Part shown: positions 17,788 through 25,683 of the stretch, piece by piece
How the letters are laid out: every line of letters starts with the position of its first letter
How positions within the stretch are numbered: the stretch's first letter is position 1
Source of the DNA: Adhaeribacter radiodurans
Lineage (GTDB): Bacteria > Bacteroidota > Bacteroidia > Cytophagales > Hymenobacteraceae
NCBI RefSeq assembly: GCF_014075995.1
Contig: NZ_CP055153.1
Location: forward strand, 4,340,001-4,404,000
Direction of reading: 5' to 3'
DNA length: 64,000 bases
Made by a program: the position numbers and the translations under genes
Notes under the pieces: generated by a model
What the model saw: the letters and a program-made list of their open reading frames with translations, nothing else
Databases searched by the model: none
Told to the model about the DNA's origin: nothing

Positions 17788-18420
17788 TTAATTAGGCTGC
17801 GGCGTGGTACGGAGGTAGGGTTTAAGTATTTTAAATCCTTTGGGGAAAGTAGTGGCTAATTCTTCGTCTTTAACGCCAGACAAAACCAAACAATCCTGAC
17901 CATATTCCCAATTGGCTGGGGTAGCCACTTCATAAACACTAGTCAGACGTAAAGAATCAAGCATGCGCAAAATCTCGTGGAAATTACGCCCGGTATTAGC
18001 CGGATAAATTAATATACTTTTTATCTTTTTATCCGGACCAATGATAAACACGGAGCGGATGGTTTCGGTGTGGCTGAAAAAAGGATGAATCATGTCGTAG
18101 AGGTGAATTACTTTCTTGTGCGGGTCAGCAATAACCGGAAAATTTACGGTAGTTTCCTGGGTTTCCTCAATATCAACAATCCAGCGTTTGTGCGATTCTA
18201 AGGTGCCCGCGCTGATGCCTAAAACTTTAGTATTCCGTTTTTCAAATTCAACTTGTAGTTTGGCCACCATGCCTAATTCGGAAGTACAAACCGGCGTAAA
18301 ATCGCTGGGATGCGAAAATAAAATGGCCCAATGATTTTGAACGTACCGGTGGAAAGAAACAATTCCCTGGGTAGATTCGGCTTTAAAGTCGGGAGCAATT
18401 TCGCCGATGCGCAGTGCCAT
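17788..18420 (-). CDS. 1-Cys peroxiredoxin (Prx6-like)
   Basis: 210 residues from the ATG at 18420 (MALRIGEIAPDFKAEST). A longer in-frame reading to 18516 exists, but those extra codons run through a tRNA-like gene, so the shorter start is right. The thioredoxin-fold active site is FSHPSDFTPVCTSELG, the PxxxTxxC motif with the peroxidatic cysteine near residue 45. No second, resolving cysteine is placed as in 2-Cys enzymes; the only later Cys is in YGQDCLVLSG. The C-terminal extension (KGFKILKPYLRTTPQ) is typical of the Prx6 group. It reduces hydrogen peroxide and alkyl hydroperoxides in the cytosol. Monocistronic, just downstream of the tRNA-like gene. Confidence 0.93.
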   Translation of the reverse strand: MALRIGEIAPDFKAESTQGIVSFHRYVQNHWAILFSHPSDFTPVCTSELGMVAKLQVEFEKRNTKVLGISAGTLESHKRWIVDIEETQETTVNFPVIADPHKKVIHLYDMIHPFFSHTETIRSVFIIGPDKKIKSILIYPANTGRNFHEILRMLDSLRLTSVYEVATPANWEYGQDCLVLSGVKDEELATTFPKGFKILKPYLRTTPQPN

Positions 18421-18451
18421 AACAATAAATTTAAAATGAGAAATAGTTTTG

Positions 18452-18522
18452 CGTCGCGGAACGGACTCGAACCGTTGTATAAGATTTAGCGAACCTTTGC
18501 CTAGCCACTCAGCCACTGCGAC
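18452..18522 (-). tRNA. tRNA-like gene, apparent anticodon GCU, with unusual anticodon loop
   Basis: Read on the minus strand, 71 nt fold as a cloverleaf. The acceptor stem GTCGCAG/CCGCGAC has 6 of 7 pairs (one A-C mismatch). The D-arm is GCT/GGC with a GG-containing loop. The anticodon stem is AAGGT/ATCTT with loop TCGCTAA. A 4-base variable loop follows, then a perfect T-arm AACGG-TTCGAGT-CCGTT and discriminator G; CCA is not encoded. Position 33 would be C instead of the near-universal U. Anticodon GCU would mean serine, yet the long variable arm of tRNA-Ser is missing. From memory the body resembles a tRNA-Cys, so it may be a decayed or repurposed tRNA-Cys. Confidence 0.6.
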
Positions 18523-18596
18523 GGATGTATAAGCTTATAAATAGCTTCTATCTCTAATTCCTGCCCTTCTGCAACAAATATAAAAGTTGATCTGGT

Positions 18597-18636
18597 AAAA
18601 AAAAATAATCTCTATAGATTTAGTAGAGATTATTTT
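18597..18636 (-). terminator. Intrinsic terminator downstream of the HiPIP gene
   Basis: Arms 18602-18614 and 18624-18636 are perfect 13 bp inverted repeats with a 9-base loop. On the minus strand the stem runs into nine T residues. It separates the HiPIP gene from the tRNA-like gene. The loop and inner stem resemble the palindromes at 29663 and 40241, which may be chance. Confidence 0.65.
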
Positions 18637-18765
18637 AAATTATTAATCCTTCCACACTCTGTAAAAAATTCAATGCAACCATTTGGGGTTTACATCCAAG
18701 AAATATCTGCATTAATTTAAAGGTTCAATCTTTTAAAATTGTAGGGCTTGAACCCTATTTATTGT

Positions 18766-19158
18766 TTATTCCAGTGGTGCCCAGTAGGTACAATAACCAG
18801 ATTCTTGCACAGTACCTTTAAACAACAAACAAGCTCCGCAGGGTTTACCCGCAGCTGGTGGCAGAAAAAGCTTGCAATTACCGCAACGGCTATCCGGATT
18901 GGGAGAAATAGTTACGTAAGCAAATTTCTTCCGCTTTTCAATTTCGCCCGATGCTATGCCTGATAAATCTTCACAAGGATTTTGGCTGATACTTTTGGGA
19001 GTTTGTTGAACAGAGTCTTTTGATTTAGCCTGGTTTGTGGTTTGCGGATGTGTTTGTGATACTTTAAAAGAAGTTAACAACCATCCGCCCGTGATAAATG
19101 CGGCGCTGCCAGCTATATTTTTGAATAGAAACTCTCTTCTGGTATATTTTTTATTCAT
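18766..19158 (-). CDS. High-potential iron-sulfur protein (HiPIP), Tat-exported
   Basis: A 130-residue protein with a twin-arginine signal (TRREFLFKN, then a hydrophobic stretch). The C-terminal half has cysteines spaced as in HiPIPs: SRCGNCKLF, GKPCGACLLFKGTV and ESGYCTYW; four of these would bind a 4Fe-4S cluster. HiPIPs carry electrons at high potential in the periplasm, often between cytochrome bc1 or an alternative complex and a terminal oxidase or dehydrogenase. The extra Cys in CEDLSG lies outside the usual set. No obvious redox partner is in the same operon, but c-type cytochromes and PVC-type dehydrogenases are encoded nearby. Length and motifs are complete. Confidence 0.88.
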   Translation of the reverse strand: MNKKYTRREFLFKNIAGSAAFITGGWLLTSFKVSQTHPQTTNQAKSKDSVQQTPKSISQNPCEDLSGIASGEIEKRKKFAYVTISPNPDSRCGNCKLFLPPAAGKPCGACLLFKGTVQESGYCTYWAPLE

Positions 19159-19277
19159 TCTGCTTTGAGTTGAATACCATTAAGTACCTGGAAAAATATT
19201 AAAATACTATAACATTTAGTAAAAAGTTAACCACCATTGCCCCACCTAAGCTTAAGAGAAGATCTTTTCTATCATCA

Positions 19278-21410
19278 CTAATAAAACTTTTTTAAATCCT
19301 GAATGGCAGCCGTTACTTCCTGAGTATTATTTGTTTTAATTCTTTGTATGATCTCTTTTAATTTCGGATCCGTGCTGGTGGCTCGATTTAAACCTTTCGT
19401 TAAACCTTTTATAGCTTCTACCCGAAAAGAATCGGTAATTTGCGAATCAGGCTGCGATAAAAAGTTTAAAAAAGTACTGATTTGATCTTTTTGATTTCGA
19501 GCCCCAATGATATTGGAAAGGTCGCTTACGAATGCCAACTTCCAAGGCTCCGGGTTTTGAAAAAATGTATTTGGCTGCCTTAACAGTTGTAAAATCTCCG
19601 GTGAAGAACCTTGCTCGGAACTTAAAACTGCCATCCTAAACCAGAAATCCTGGCCGTATTTTTCTAACACCTTTATTAAAGATGGAGCGGTTTCTTTGTT
19701 TTTAAATTCGGGTAAATTTAGAGTGGTCTGAAAAGCTACCCGAATTACTGGGTCATTAAGTCTTGCCTGTACCAGCGAATAAGTTTCCGGAAACTGTTCG
19801 GCCAGAATAATCGCATTTTCCCGGACGCCGGGAGCAGAATCTTGCAGAGCCTTTTTAATTAACTCGGCATCCAAAGCATTTAAACCTTCCAGCACGTATA
19901 AGGCGTGTAACCGGGTGCGGGCATCTTTGCTGGTAATGAAAAGCTTTTTTACAGCCGGCACCACTGACTTATCCTGCTTTTCCAGCAATAATCTTTGCGC
20001 CTGTAAACGCCACCACAGGTTGGGGTGAGAAAGCGTTTCTAACAATTTTGTATTGGAGGCTTTTGCCAGGTTTACCGTATTATTTTTAAAAGTGGAGTTA
20101 GTTGGTAAAATCCGGTAAACGCGGCCTTTGTCGCTGCCGGCCATAAAATTCATATCAGCTTTTAATTCATCCGGAATGGATACAGGGGTTTCGATATGCT
20201 GCCGGTAATAATCCAGCACGTACAAATAACCATCTGGCCCTACGGTGAAATTAGTGGGTCGGAACCAGGAATCAGTAGAAGTTAAAAACTCCTGCTCTTT
20301 TTCTTTGCCAGCGCGGGAAGCTACAAAAACCGGGCTTTTGGTACTAGGGGTTAAAACATCGCGGTGCACCAGGTTGCCGGCTACATCGCTGATAAAAATA
20401 TTACCGTTAAACTCTGGCGGGAAGCCATCAGCAGCATAAACAACCATGCCGGCCGCGCCGGAAAACCTATCTTCGGCGTATTCTACCCGCTTTAAATTAT
20501 TTTCCTGAAAGGTTTTATTCCGTTGTTTGGTCCGTTCGGCGCGCCAATAAGGTGGCGGCGTTTCCTGTAACATAATTTCTTCGTGATCGGTGATGCTCGC
20601 CATGGCTTTAGTGACGGGTAAAAACGGATGCCGGTGGGTATACCGCCACGGGATTATCACTTGTTCCAGATGGATGGAATTTTCATTAATGAACCGGTGC
20701 CCCCACTCGTCTATGGCCTGACCAAATTGACCCGGTCCGGTTTCCAGTTCAAACTTATTCTGGTCCAGCCGGAAACGAAAATCGGCCCCACGTACCGCAA
20801 CTGGTTTAACGTTAGGAGTTCGGTTAAAAGTAACTAAACCGTCTTGTCCGTGATTGTTGGCGTAAATCCAGTTATCCATGCCATACCTAAGATTAGTAAT
20901 TTGTGCTTCCGAATTATTTTGAAAGAAACCGGTGAAGAGAACTTCCCGGGTATCAGCTTTGCCATCGCCATTTGTATCTTTTAAGTATAGAATATCCGGC
21001 GCAGCCGTTACAATAAGGCCACCCTGCCAGGGCAAAATACTCGTTGCTTCAGTTACATTTTCGGCAAAAATCACAGCTTGGTCTATTCGACCGTCATTGT
21101 CGATATCTTTTAATAACTTGATGCGGCCTTTACCTTTGCCCGGCTCCGCTTCAAAAGGATAATCCGGCATTTCCACCACGTAAGCCTGGCCTTGCTCGTC
21201 GAAAGCCAGTGAAACCGGGTCCATAATGTTTGGCTCGGCCGCAAATATTTCGGCTTTAAATCCCTCTATAATTTTTATTTTTTTTAACGACTCTTCCGGC
21301 GAAAGTGGCCCCGGATACTTTTGCGCCATTGCCGCTGAACCTGTAAGAACCAATAACAGGAAAAGACCAGCTGCTTTACCCGCAAAAAAAGCATTTATTT
21401 TATTTATCAT
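19278..21410 (-). CDS. PVC-type membrane-bound dehydrogenase/HEAT-repeat protein without haem domain
   Basis: A 710-residue secreted protein with a signal peptide ending LTGSAAMAQ. The first ~440 residues form the six-bladed propeller seen in the TIGR02604-type membrane-bound dehydrogenases: MDPVSLAFDEQGQAYVVEM, RIKLLKDIDNDGRIDQAV and a second DTNGDGKAD calcium-like loop. The C-terminal ~270 residues are HEAT-like helical repeats (LHALYVLEGLNAL, VRENAIILAEQF). The larger relative at 52731 has an added cytochrome c domain with CSSCH; this protein ends without one. It may therefore pass electrons to a separate carrier, such as the small cytochrome encoded at 23459 or the HiPIP at 18766; that is inference. 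The substrate is unknown, probably a sugar or alcohol. Confidence 0.85.
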   Translation of the reverse strand: MINKINAFFAGKAAGLFLLLVLTGSAAMAQKYPGPLSPEESLKKIKIIEGFKAEIFAAEPNIMDPVSLAFDEQGQAYVVEMPDYPFEAEPGKGKGRIKLLKDIDNDGRIDQAVIFAENVTEATSILPWQGGLIVTAAPDILYLKDTNGDGKADTREVLFTGFFQNNSEAQITNLRYGMDNWIYANNHGQDGLVTFNRTPNVKPVAVRGADFRFRLDQNKFELETGPGQFGQAIDEWGHRFINENSIHLEQVIIPWRYTHRHPFLPVTKAMASITDHEEIMLQETPPPYWRAERTKQRNKTFQENNLKRVEYAEDRFSGAAGMVVYAADGFPPEFNGNIFISDVAGNLVHRDVLTPSTKSPVFVASRAGKEKEQEFLTSTDSWFRPTNFTVGPDGYLYVLDYYRQHIETPVSIPDELKADMNFMAGSDKGRVYRILPTNSTFKNNTVNLAKASNTKLLETLSHPNLWWRLQAQRLLLEKQDKSVVPAVKKLFITSKDARTRLHALYVLEGLNALDAELIKKALQDSAPGVRENAIILAEQFPETYSLVQARLNDPVIRVAFQTTLNLPEFKNKETAPSLIKVLEKYGQDFWFRMAVLSSEQGSSPEILQLLRQPNTFFQNPEPWKLAFVSDLSNIIGARNQKDQISTFLNFLSQPDSQITDSFRVEAIKGLTKGLNRATSTDPKLKEIIQRIKTNNTQEVTAAIQDLKKFY

Positions 21411-21429
21411 ATAATAGGCATTCTTGTTC

Positions 21430-21564
21430 TATCGCGAGCATCCTCGCTCGTGATGATTATCGTCCGGCCTCTGGCCGATAGGATTTTTACTAAATTGCTT
21501 TTATTATCTGTTCGCCCGGCCAGAGGCCTACCAGATAGTAGACACGAGCGAGGACACTCGCGCC
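21430..21564. repeat. Palindromic repeat family R1, copy 2
   Basis: Outer arms ATCGCGAGCATCCTCGCTCG and ACGAGCGAGGACACTCGCG; inner arms GGCCTCTGGCC and GGCCAGAGGCC; AT-rich unique centre. It lies between the PVC-type gene and the ceramidase-like gene. Confidence 0.75.
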
Positions 21565-21687
21565 ATCTTAACTCACGCCAGTCTAAACAAGAAAAAAATA
21601 ACTATTCTACCCATTAAAGTGGGCATTTCCAGCTATTTAACTTTATGTAATTTACATTATTTTGAATAATTATCAGGCAAAAGATTC

Positions 21688-23091
21688 TTATCTCAGCTTT
21701 AAATTGTTGGCTTCGGATGGTTCCACACCCATCTGTTTCGTAACTTCTTTTATTCCGTTTATAATAATTTCTTCAATGCCGGGGCCCCAGGGGGCTGGTA
21801 GTCCGTATACCATTTGCGAAGTGGCGCCTTCGTAGCCGCCTTCTTTCAGTATCCGAGCCGAAGGAATATAGGCCATTACATCGTTAGAGTAACCTAAAAC
21901 AAAGGTTTTTAGGCCAAACATTTTTTTAAGCCGGATAGCATAATCCACCACCAATTCGCCGCCTAAACCTAATAGTAACTGGTCGCCTAACTGCCAGGCT
22001 TGTAAAGGGTAGGGATAAGAAGTACGAAACTGTTTGCCTTGTTTCTTTTCGGTGAGCATGCGCCTGGCCCAACGTTGATTGTGAGCGGCCGATGTATCGG
22101 CGGCCACTTCTAACAATTTTGCTTCGGAAGGAGGATTATCGAGAGGCAGGTTTATTTCGGTATAAGTCGTTTTTAAAGCAGGGGAAAGCTCGGTCATATT
22201 TTCTTCCAGAACTCTGTCTACGGCCGCAGCCAATTCCCGGCCGTATTGTTGCGCCCGGGCCTCTGACCTCCTGGGTAAAGGATTTTGATCGGCTCCGGCA
22301 CTCTGGAAAAACAAAGCCGTTGCTCCCTTATGTTCTTTTTCCAGTTCCAGTTGCGCGTAACCCGGGTAATCGCCCGACCATTTATAATCGTTCAGAACGG
22401 TGGGGTGGCAGGCATAGCCAAAAGCAATGGCTTTTAACTTTCCTTTCGCATTTACTATTTTCATAACCGGGACCGCATAATCGTTCGGCCCCTCAAGGTT
22501 TGTTAGCAAAGCCAGCGAATCCTCGTTGTTGTTTCGTCGGTTCACCTGAAAACGGGTTACTCCATTTTGGGCGTACAAGCGGGCGGGCTCCAAATCTTTT
22601 AATGACTTTCTAACGAGCTCTACAATCTGATTTTCCAGCGTTTGGGTATATTGAGCTATTTTCTGTTTTTCTGCCTCATTTAAAGGGTATATATCCAACA
22701 AGGCAGTTCCCAAAACCGGTCCGGAATGGGTATGCGAACTATTTAGTAAAATCTGAGCCTTTGAAATATTAAATTTTACCTGAAGTTGTTCCCGGATATT
22801 ATCCGAAACATCTTTCGGCAGGCCCAATAAATCAGTCGTTACCATTACTGCTCGCTTTCCGGAGGCATCTTCCAGGGCCAGAGCTTTGGCAAACAATTCC
22901 AGGCGGGTACTTTCTGAGGGGTGTTTTCGATTGGCGTAGCCGGCTATCCAGAGCGGTTGTTTAGGCGTAATAATAATTCGGGCCACGCCTGCTTTCCAAT
23001 TATTGCCTGGGTTAACGGATAGTTCTAAAGCAACCACCACCTGATAGGGCAAGAGGAACACCAGAAATAAAAGCAGTAGGGCTCTCTTCAT
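21688..23091 (-). CDS. Neutral/alkaline non-lysosomal ceramidase-like hydrolase
   Basis: A 467-residue secreted protein, signal peptide ending in VVVALE. It matches the N-terminal catalytic domain of neutral ceramidases (PF04734): WKAGVARIIITPKQPLWIAGY at the start, SSHTHSGP (zinc ligand histidines) near residue 118, FGYACHPTVLN near residue 225 and FQSAGADQNPLPRR near residue 260. True ceramidases also carry a C-terminal immunoglobulin-like domain; this protein is too short to have it. Many bacterial proteins with only this domain are annotated as hypothetical, and some act on other amides. A ceramide or sphingolipid substrate is possible, since many Bacteroidota make sphingolipids. Monocistronic or co-transcribed with the downstream PVC-type gene across a repeat. 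Confidence 0.85.
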   Translation of the reverse strand: MKRALLLLFLVFLLPYQVVVALELSVNPGNNWKAGVARIIITPKQPLWIAGYANRKHPSESTRLELFAKALALEDASGKRAVMVTTDLLGLPKDVSDNIREQLQVKFNISKAQILLNSSHTHSGPVLGTALLDIYPLNEAEKQKIAQYTQTLENQIVELVRKSLKDLEPARLYAQNGVTRFQVNRRNNNEDSLALLTNLEGPNDYAVPVMKIVNAKGKLKAIAFGYACHPTVLNDYKWSGDYPGYAQLELEKEHKGATALFFQSAGADQNPLPRRSEARAQQYGRELAAAVDRVLEENMTELSPALKTTYTEINLPLDNPPSEAKLLEVAADTSAAHNQRWARRMLTEKKQGKQFRTSYPYPLQAWQLGDQLLLGLGGELVVDYAIRLKKMFGLKTFVLGYSNDVMAYIPSARILKEGGYEGATSQMVYGLPAPWGPGIEEIIINGIKEVTKQMGVEPSEANNLKLR

Positions 23092-23443
23092 ATTTAACTA
23101 TTATCTCACTAAAATGCTCTTTCTACCGAAAAAAGTAAACAACCAGCCTAAAGCACGCTCTTCATTAGATTTGTACATTAGCTAAAAATAAGGAACCTAT
23201 GTTGTAAAACAAATTTTAAAAATTTCTATTCTGAAAGGTAGTTTATGTTTAAAAATTATATTGTAGCCAATCTAATGTATGCTAACTATCCTGGATTTTT
23301 TTAGAATAAACAGTTAAGTAAGATTTGATATTTATAGGGTCTAAAAAGTTAGCTATCCGTTTACCTTTAATTTTACTAAATTTATAATTGTCTACTTTAA
23401 TTTTCATCAACTCCAACAAATTAAACGCGGGTGGTCAATACTT
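23092..23443. other. Divergent intergenic region
   Basis: AT-rich DNA between the divergent ceramidase-like and cytochrome genes; it should hold both promoters. I see no strong hairpin, repeat or small ORF. Confidence 0.4.
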
Positions 23444-23458
23444 GTGCGAGATAGATTA

Positions 23459-23887
23459 ATGAAGGTTCATAAACTGCTAAGTTATTGCTGGTATTTTTTC
23501 AGCTTATGTTGCATAGGCTGTAATAAACCGAATAAAACAGAGGTTGACCACCATCGCCGAAGAATAGATTATATCCGGAAAATTCCCGGAGAAAGTAATC
23601 CCATACCTGCAGAAGCAGCCCAGAAGGGAGAAGTGCTAATTGCTTACTCCGATTGTTATACCTGCCATAAAGAAAACAAAGATTCGGTAGGTCCGGCGTT
23701 TAAAGATATAGCAGAAAGATATCCGGTTCAGCAGCCTTATATAGATATGCTGGCTCAAAAAGTAATAAGCGGTGGAAAAGGTTCGTGGGGAAATGCCATG
23801 ATGAGCCCGCACCCAAAAGTTTCCTTGGAAGAGGCTAAGTTAATGGTTACTTATATTCTTTCCTTTAAAGAGAATTCAATAAAGTAA
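23459..23887 (+). CDS. Small c-type cytochrome lipoprotein
   Basis: 142 residues from the ATG at 23459; a GTG at 23444 is in frame but less likely. The N-terminus is a lipoprotein signal with lipobox SLCCIGC, so the mature protein is lipid-anchored. A single haem-binding CYTCH motif lies near residue 67, and the likely axial methionine is in NAMMSPHPKVS. The C-terminal helix EEAKLMVTYILSF completes a class-I cytochrome c domain. Proteins of this size and form are often found as the detached haem domain that serves PVC-type dehydrogenases. One such enzyme without a haem domain is encoded at 19278 on the other strand, so a functional pairing is plausible but unproven. Confidence 0.88.
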   Translation: MKVHKLLSYCWYFFSLCCIGCNKPNKTEVDHHRRRIDYIRKIPGESNPIPAEAAQKGEVLIAYSDCYTCHKENKDSVGPAFKDIAERYPVQQPYIDMLAQKVISGGKGSWGNAMMSPHPKVSLEEAKLMVTYILSFKENSIK

Positions 23888-24190
23888 GGAATACCTTTTT
23901 AGTGTTTGCCTGGAATTCCACGCTAATTAACTGATATGAAATTAATTGTACCAGACAACAAATAATCAGTAGTAGAATTTAACTATTGCCAATATTTCCA
24001 AAGCAGGCCAAAAGACTCTAAAGCCGTTTGTGAGGACACAAACGGCGGCAATGTGGTGGCTTTCCTGTGCAATGTGGTGGCATTAAGTATACCTTTAGTA
24101 TTGTCTAGTATTGCCTATAGTCCGTGTCTATAAGTGCAATTTTAGCGTAAACTCTAATAAAAATTTAAAAATTAAACTTCAAGCAGCAAC
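23888..24190. other. Gap with a small hairpin and a direct repeat
   Basis: A 10 bp perfect stem at 24023-24032/24037-24046 (GCCGTTTGTG, loop AGGA) is followed by two direct copies of GCAATGTGGTGGC. No gene seen. The hairpin could terminate the cytochrome transcript, but there is no T-tract. Confidence 0.4.
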
Positions 24191-24757
24191 ATGGAGGCAG
24201 CCGCGTTCAATGACCAGTTTACCGAAACAGAGTTAAAGGTGCTTGCCTTTGTTACCGAAAAGCACGGTCAACAAAAACGAAAATATACCCATGAGCCTTA
24301 TGTAAATCATTTAGTTCGGGTGGCATTAAAGATTAAAGAGTATAGCCCAGATAGCCGCATGGTGATGGCGGCTTTATGCCATGATGTACTGGAGGACACC
24401 GAATGTACCGTAGCAGAACTTTATCAATTTTTAACCGGCATGGGCTTGAGTAATACTGATAGTGATTATATCTGCTTTTTGGTTAAAGAATTAACGGATG
24501 TGTTCACCTCAGAGGCATTCCCGCAATTTAACCGAAAAGCCAGAAAAGAATTGGAAGCAGCCCGGCTTTGGGAAATATCGCCGGAAGCTCAAACCATTAA
24601 ATACTGTGACTTAATAGATAACACTACTTCTATTGTTCAACACGGAGGAGGATTTGCTAAAGTGTATCTGAAAGAAAAGAAACGAATATTAACTAATATG
24701 GATAAAGGCAACCCGGAACTTTATCAGATAGTCAGTGCTATTGTAGAAACGGTTTGA
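24191..24757 (+). CDS. Stand-alone HD-domain phosphohydrolase, SpoT-hydrolase-like
   Basis: A 188-residue protein consisting only of an HD domain. KYTHEPYVNHLVRVALKI near residue 32 and AALCHDVLEDTECTVAEL near residue 60 give the H...HDxxEDT pattern of the (p)ppGpp hydrolase domain of RelA/SpoT proteins and of the short Mesh1-type hydrolases. IKYCDLIDNTTSIVQHGG near residue 139 supplies the later conserved Asp and Asn. No synthetase, TGS or ACT domain is present, and the length suits a small alarmone hydrolase. It would degrade (p)ppGpp or a related 3'-pyrophosphorylated nucleotide in the cytosol. Substrate assignment from motif alone is tentative. Monocistronic, followed by a long hairpin. 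Confidence 0.8.
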   Translation: MEAAAFNDQFTETELKVLAFVTEKHGQQKRKYTHEPYVNHLVRVALKIKEYSPDSRMVMAALCHDVLEDTECTVAELYQFLTGMGLSNTDSDYICFLVKELTDVFTSEAFPQFNRKARKELEAARLWEISPEAQTIKYCDLIDNTTSIVQHGGGFAKVYLKEKKRILTNMDKGNPELYQIVSAIVETV

Positions 24758-24786
24758 GGATTTTGGTATAGGATTTTTTTCTGTCA

Positions 24787-24834
24787 TTCAGGAGGAACCT
24801 ATTTGGCTATGTAGCTAAATAGGTTCCTCCGAAT
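24787..24834. terminator. Long hairpin element after the HD gene (dispersed)
   Basis: 24791-24808 pairs with 24813-24830 (18 bp including one G-T pair, loop ATGT), and flanking ATTC/GAAT can extend it. A damaged copy of the right half lies near 7160-7185, so this is a repeated element that may serve as a terminator here. Confidence 0.55.
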
Positions 24835-24923
24835 AATATTTAAGAGTAATTTTTTAAATTTTTGATTTACCAGTAGCCTTCATATAGCTTGTTACAAAGT
24901 AACTGCTATAGTAATTGTTCTCT

Positions 24924-25643
24924 TTACCGCAAATGCTGTAAATTATCTACCCCCAGAAATCGCTGGCACGTAAAACCTTCGGCGAAGGGGGCGTTGATGT
25001 ATTTGCCAAATTCCCGGGCTCGGCCTTCGTGAATCAGGAAAAAATCCGGGGCAGAGATATAGGTTACGGCTGGTTCGTTGTAGTCCGGGTGGTAAAACTG
25101 GCTGCGGTATGCCTGGATAGCGGCTAATTTTAAATCCCAATAGTTGGTAATGTCTACCAGAATATCCGGTTTAATGTAGGTGTTCTGAATGTATTGTAAA
25201 ACCAGTTCCGGACGCCAGGCTTCCTGGGGTTCGCCGTCGAGGTCGGTTTTAATTTGGGGTAAACCCGCGATAAAAGCGGCTTCGGTTACTAATTTACAAG
25301 CCCGGCCGTGGTCGGGGTGCCGGTCGTGGGGCGCATTAGCCAGAACAATGCGCGGTTGGTATTTGCGCACCGCCCGGATAATCTGCATGGTATGCGCTTC
25401 GTCGATCACGAAAAAACAATCCCGCATCCATAAGTTTTCCCGCACTTGTAACCCTAACAATCTTTTTGCCTCTAAAGCTTCTAAGGCCCGGATTTCGGCG
25501 GAACCGCGGGTTCCTAATTCGCCCCGGGTTAAATCAATCATGCCTACTTTATCCCCTAAGGCTACTTGTTTTAAAATAGTACCGCCGCAACCTACTTCCG
25601 CATCGTCGGGATGCGCCGAAAAAACCAAAATATCTAAATGCAT
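24924..25643 (-). CDS. bshB1: Bacillithiol biosynthesis deacetylase BshB1
   Basis: A 239-residue PIG-L family zinc deacetylase. It starts MHLDILVFSAHPDDAEVGCG, where AHPDD supplies zinc ligands. It continues DLTRGELGTRGSAEIRALEA and, near residue 110, DRHPDHGRA. The close match of these blocks and the usual length identify BshB1, which removes the acetyl group from N-acetylglucosaminyl malate to give glucosaminyl malate in bacillithiol synthesis. Bacillithiol is the main low-molecular-weight thiol of many Bacteroidota. The gene lies 40 bases after the sulfite-oxidase-type gene on the same strand and is probably in one operon with it and the cytochrome, joining thiol and sulfite chemistry. Cytosolic. 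Confidence 0.93.
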   Translation of the reverse strand: MHLDILVFSAHPDDAEVGCGGTILKQVALGDKVGMIDLTRGELGTRGSAEIRALEALEAKRLLGLQVRENLWMRDCFFVIDEAHTMQIIRAVRKYQPRIVLANAPHDRHPDHGRACKLVTEAAFIAGLPQIKTDLDGEPQEAWRPELVLQYIQNTYIKPDILVDITNYWDLKLAAIQAYRSQFYHPDYNEPAVTYISAPDFFLIHEGRAREFGKYINAPFAEGFTCQRFLGVDNLQHLR

Positions 25644-25683
25644 AATTCACGCTGCTCCTACTGTACCGGTAAGATACTCTTTT

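Noticed and set aside
18421-18516. In-frame N-terminal extension of the peroxiredoxin gene
   Set aside because: The extra codons translate the tRNA-like gene and the linker; the conserved protein starts at the ATG at 18420.
18602-18636. Third operator of the proposed sulfur regulator
   Set aside because: The shared ATAGATTTAGTAGA sequence is inside a good intrinsic terminator; a match of this length can be chance in AT-rich DNA.
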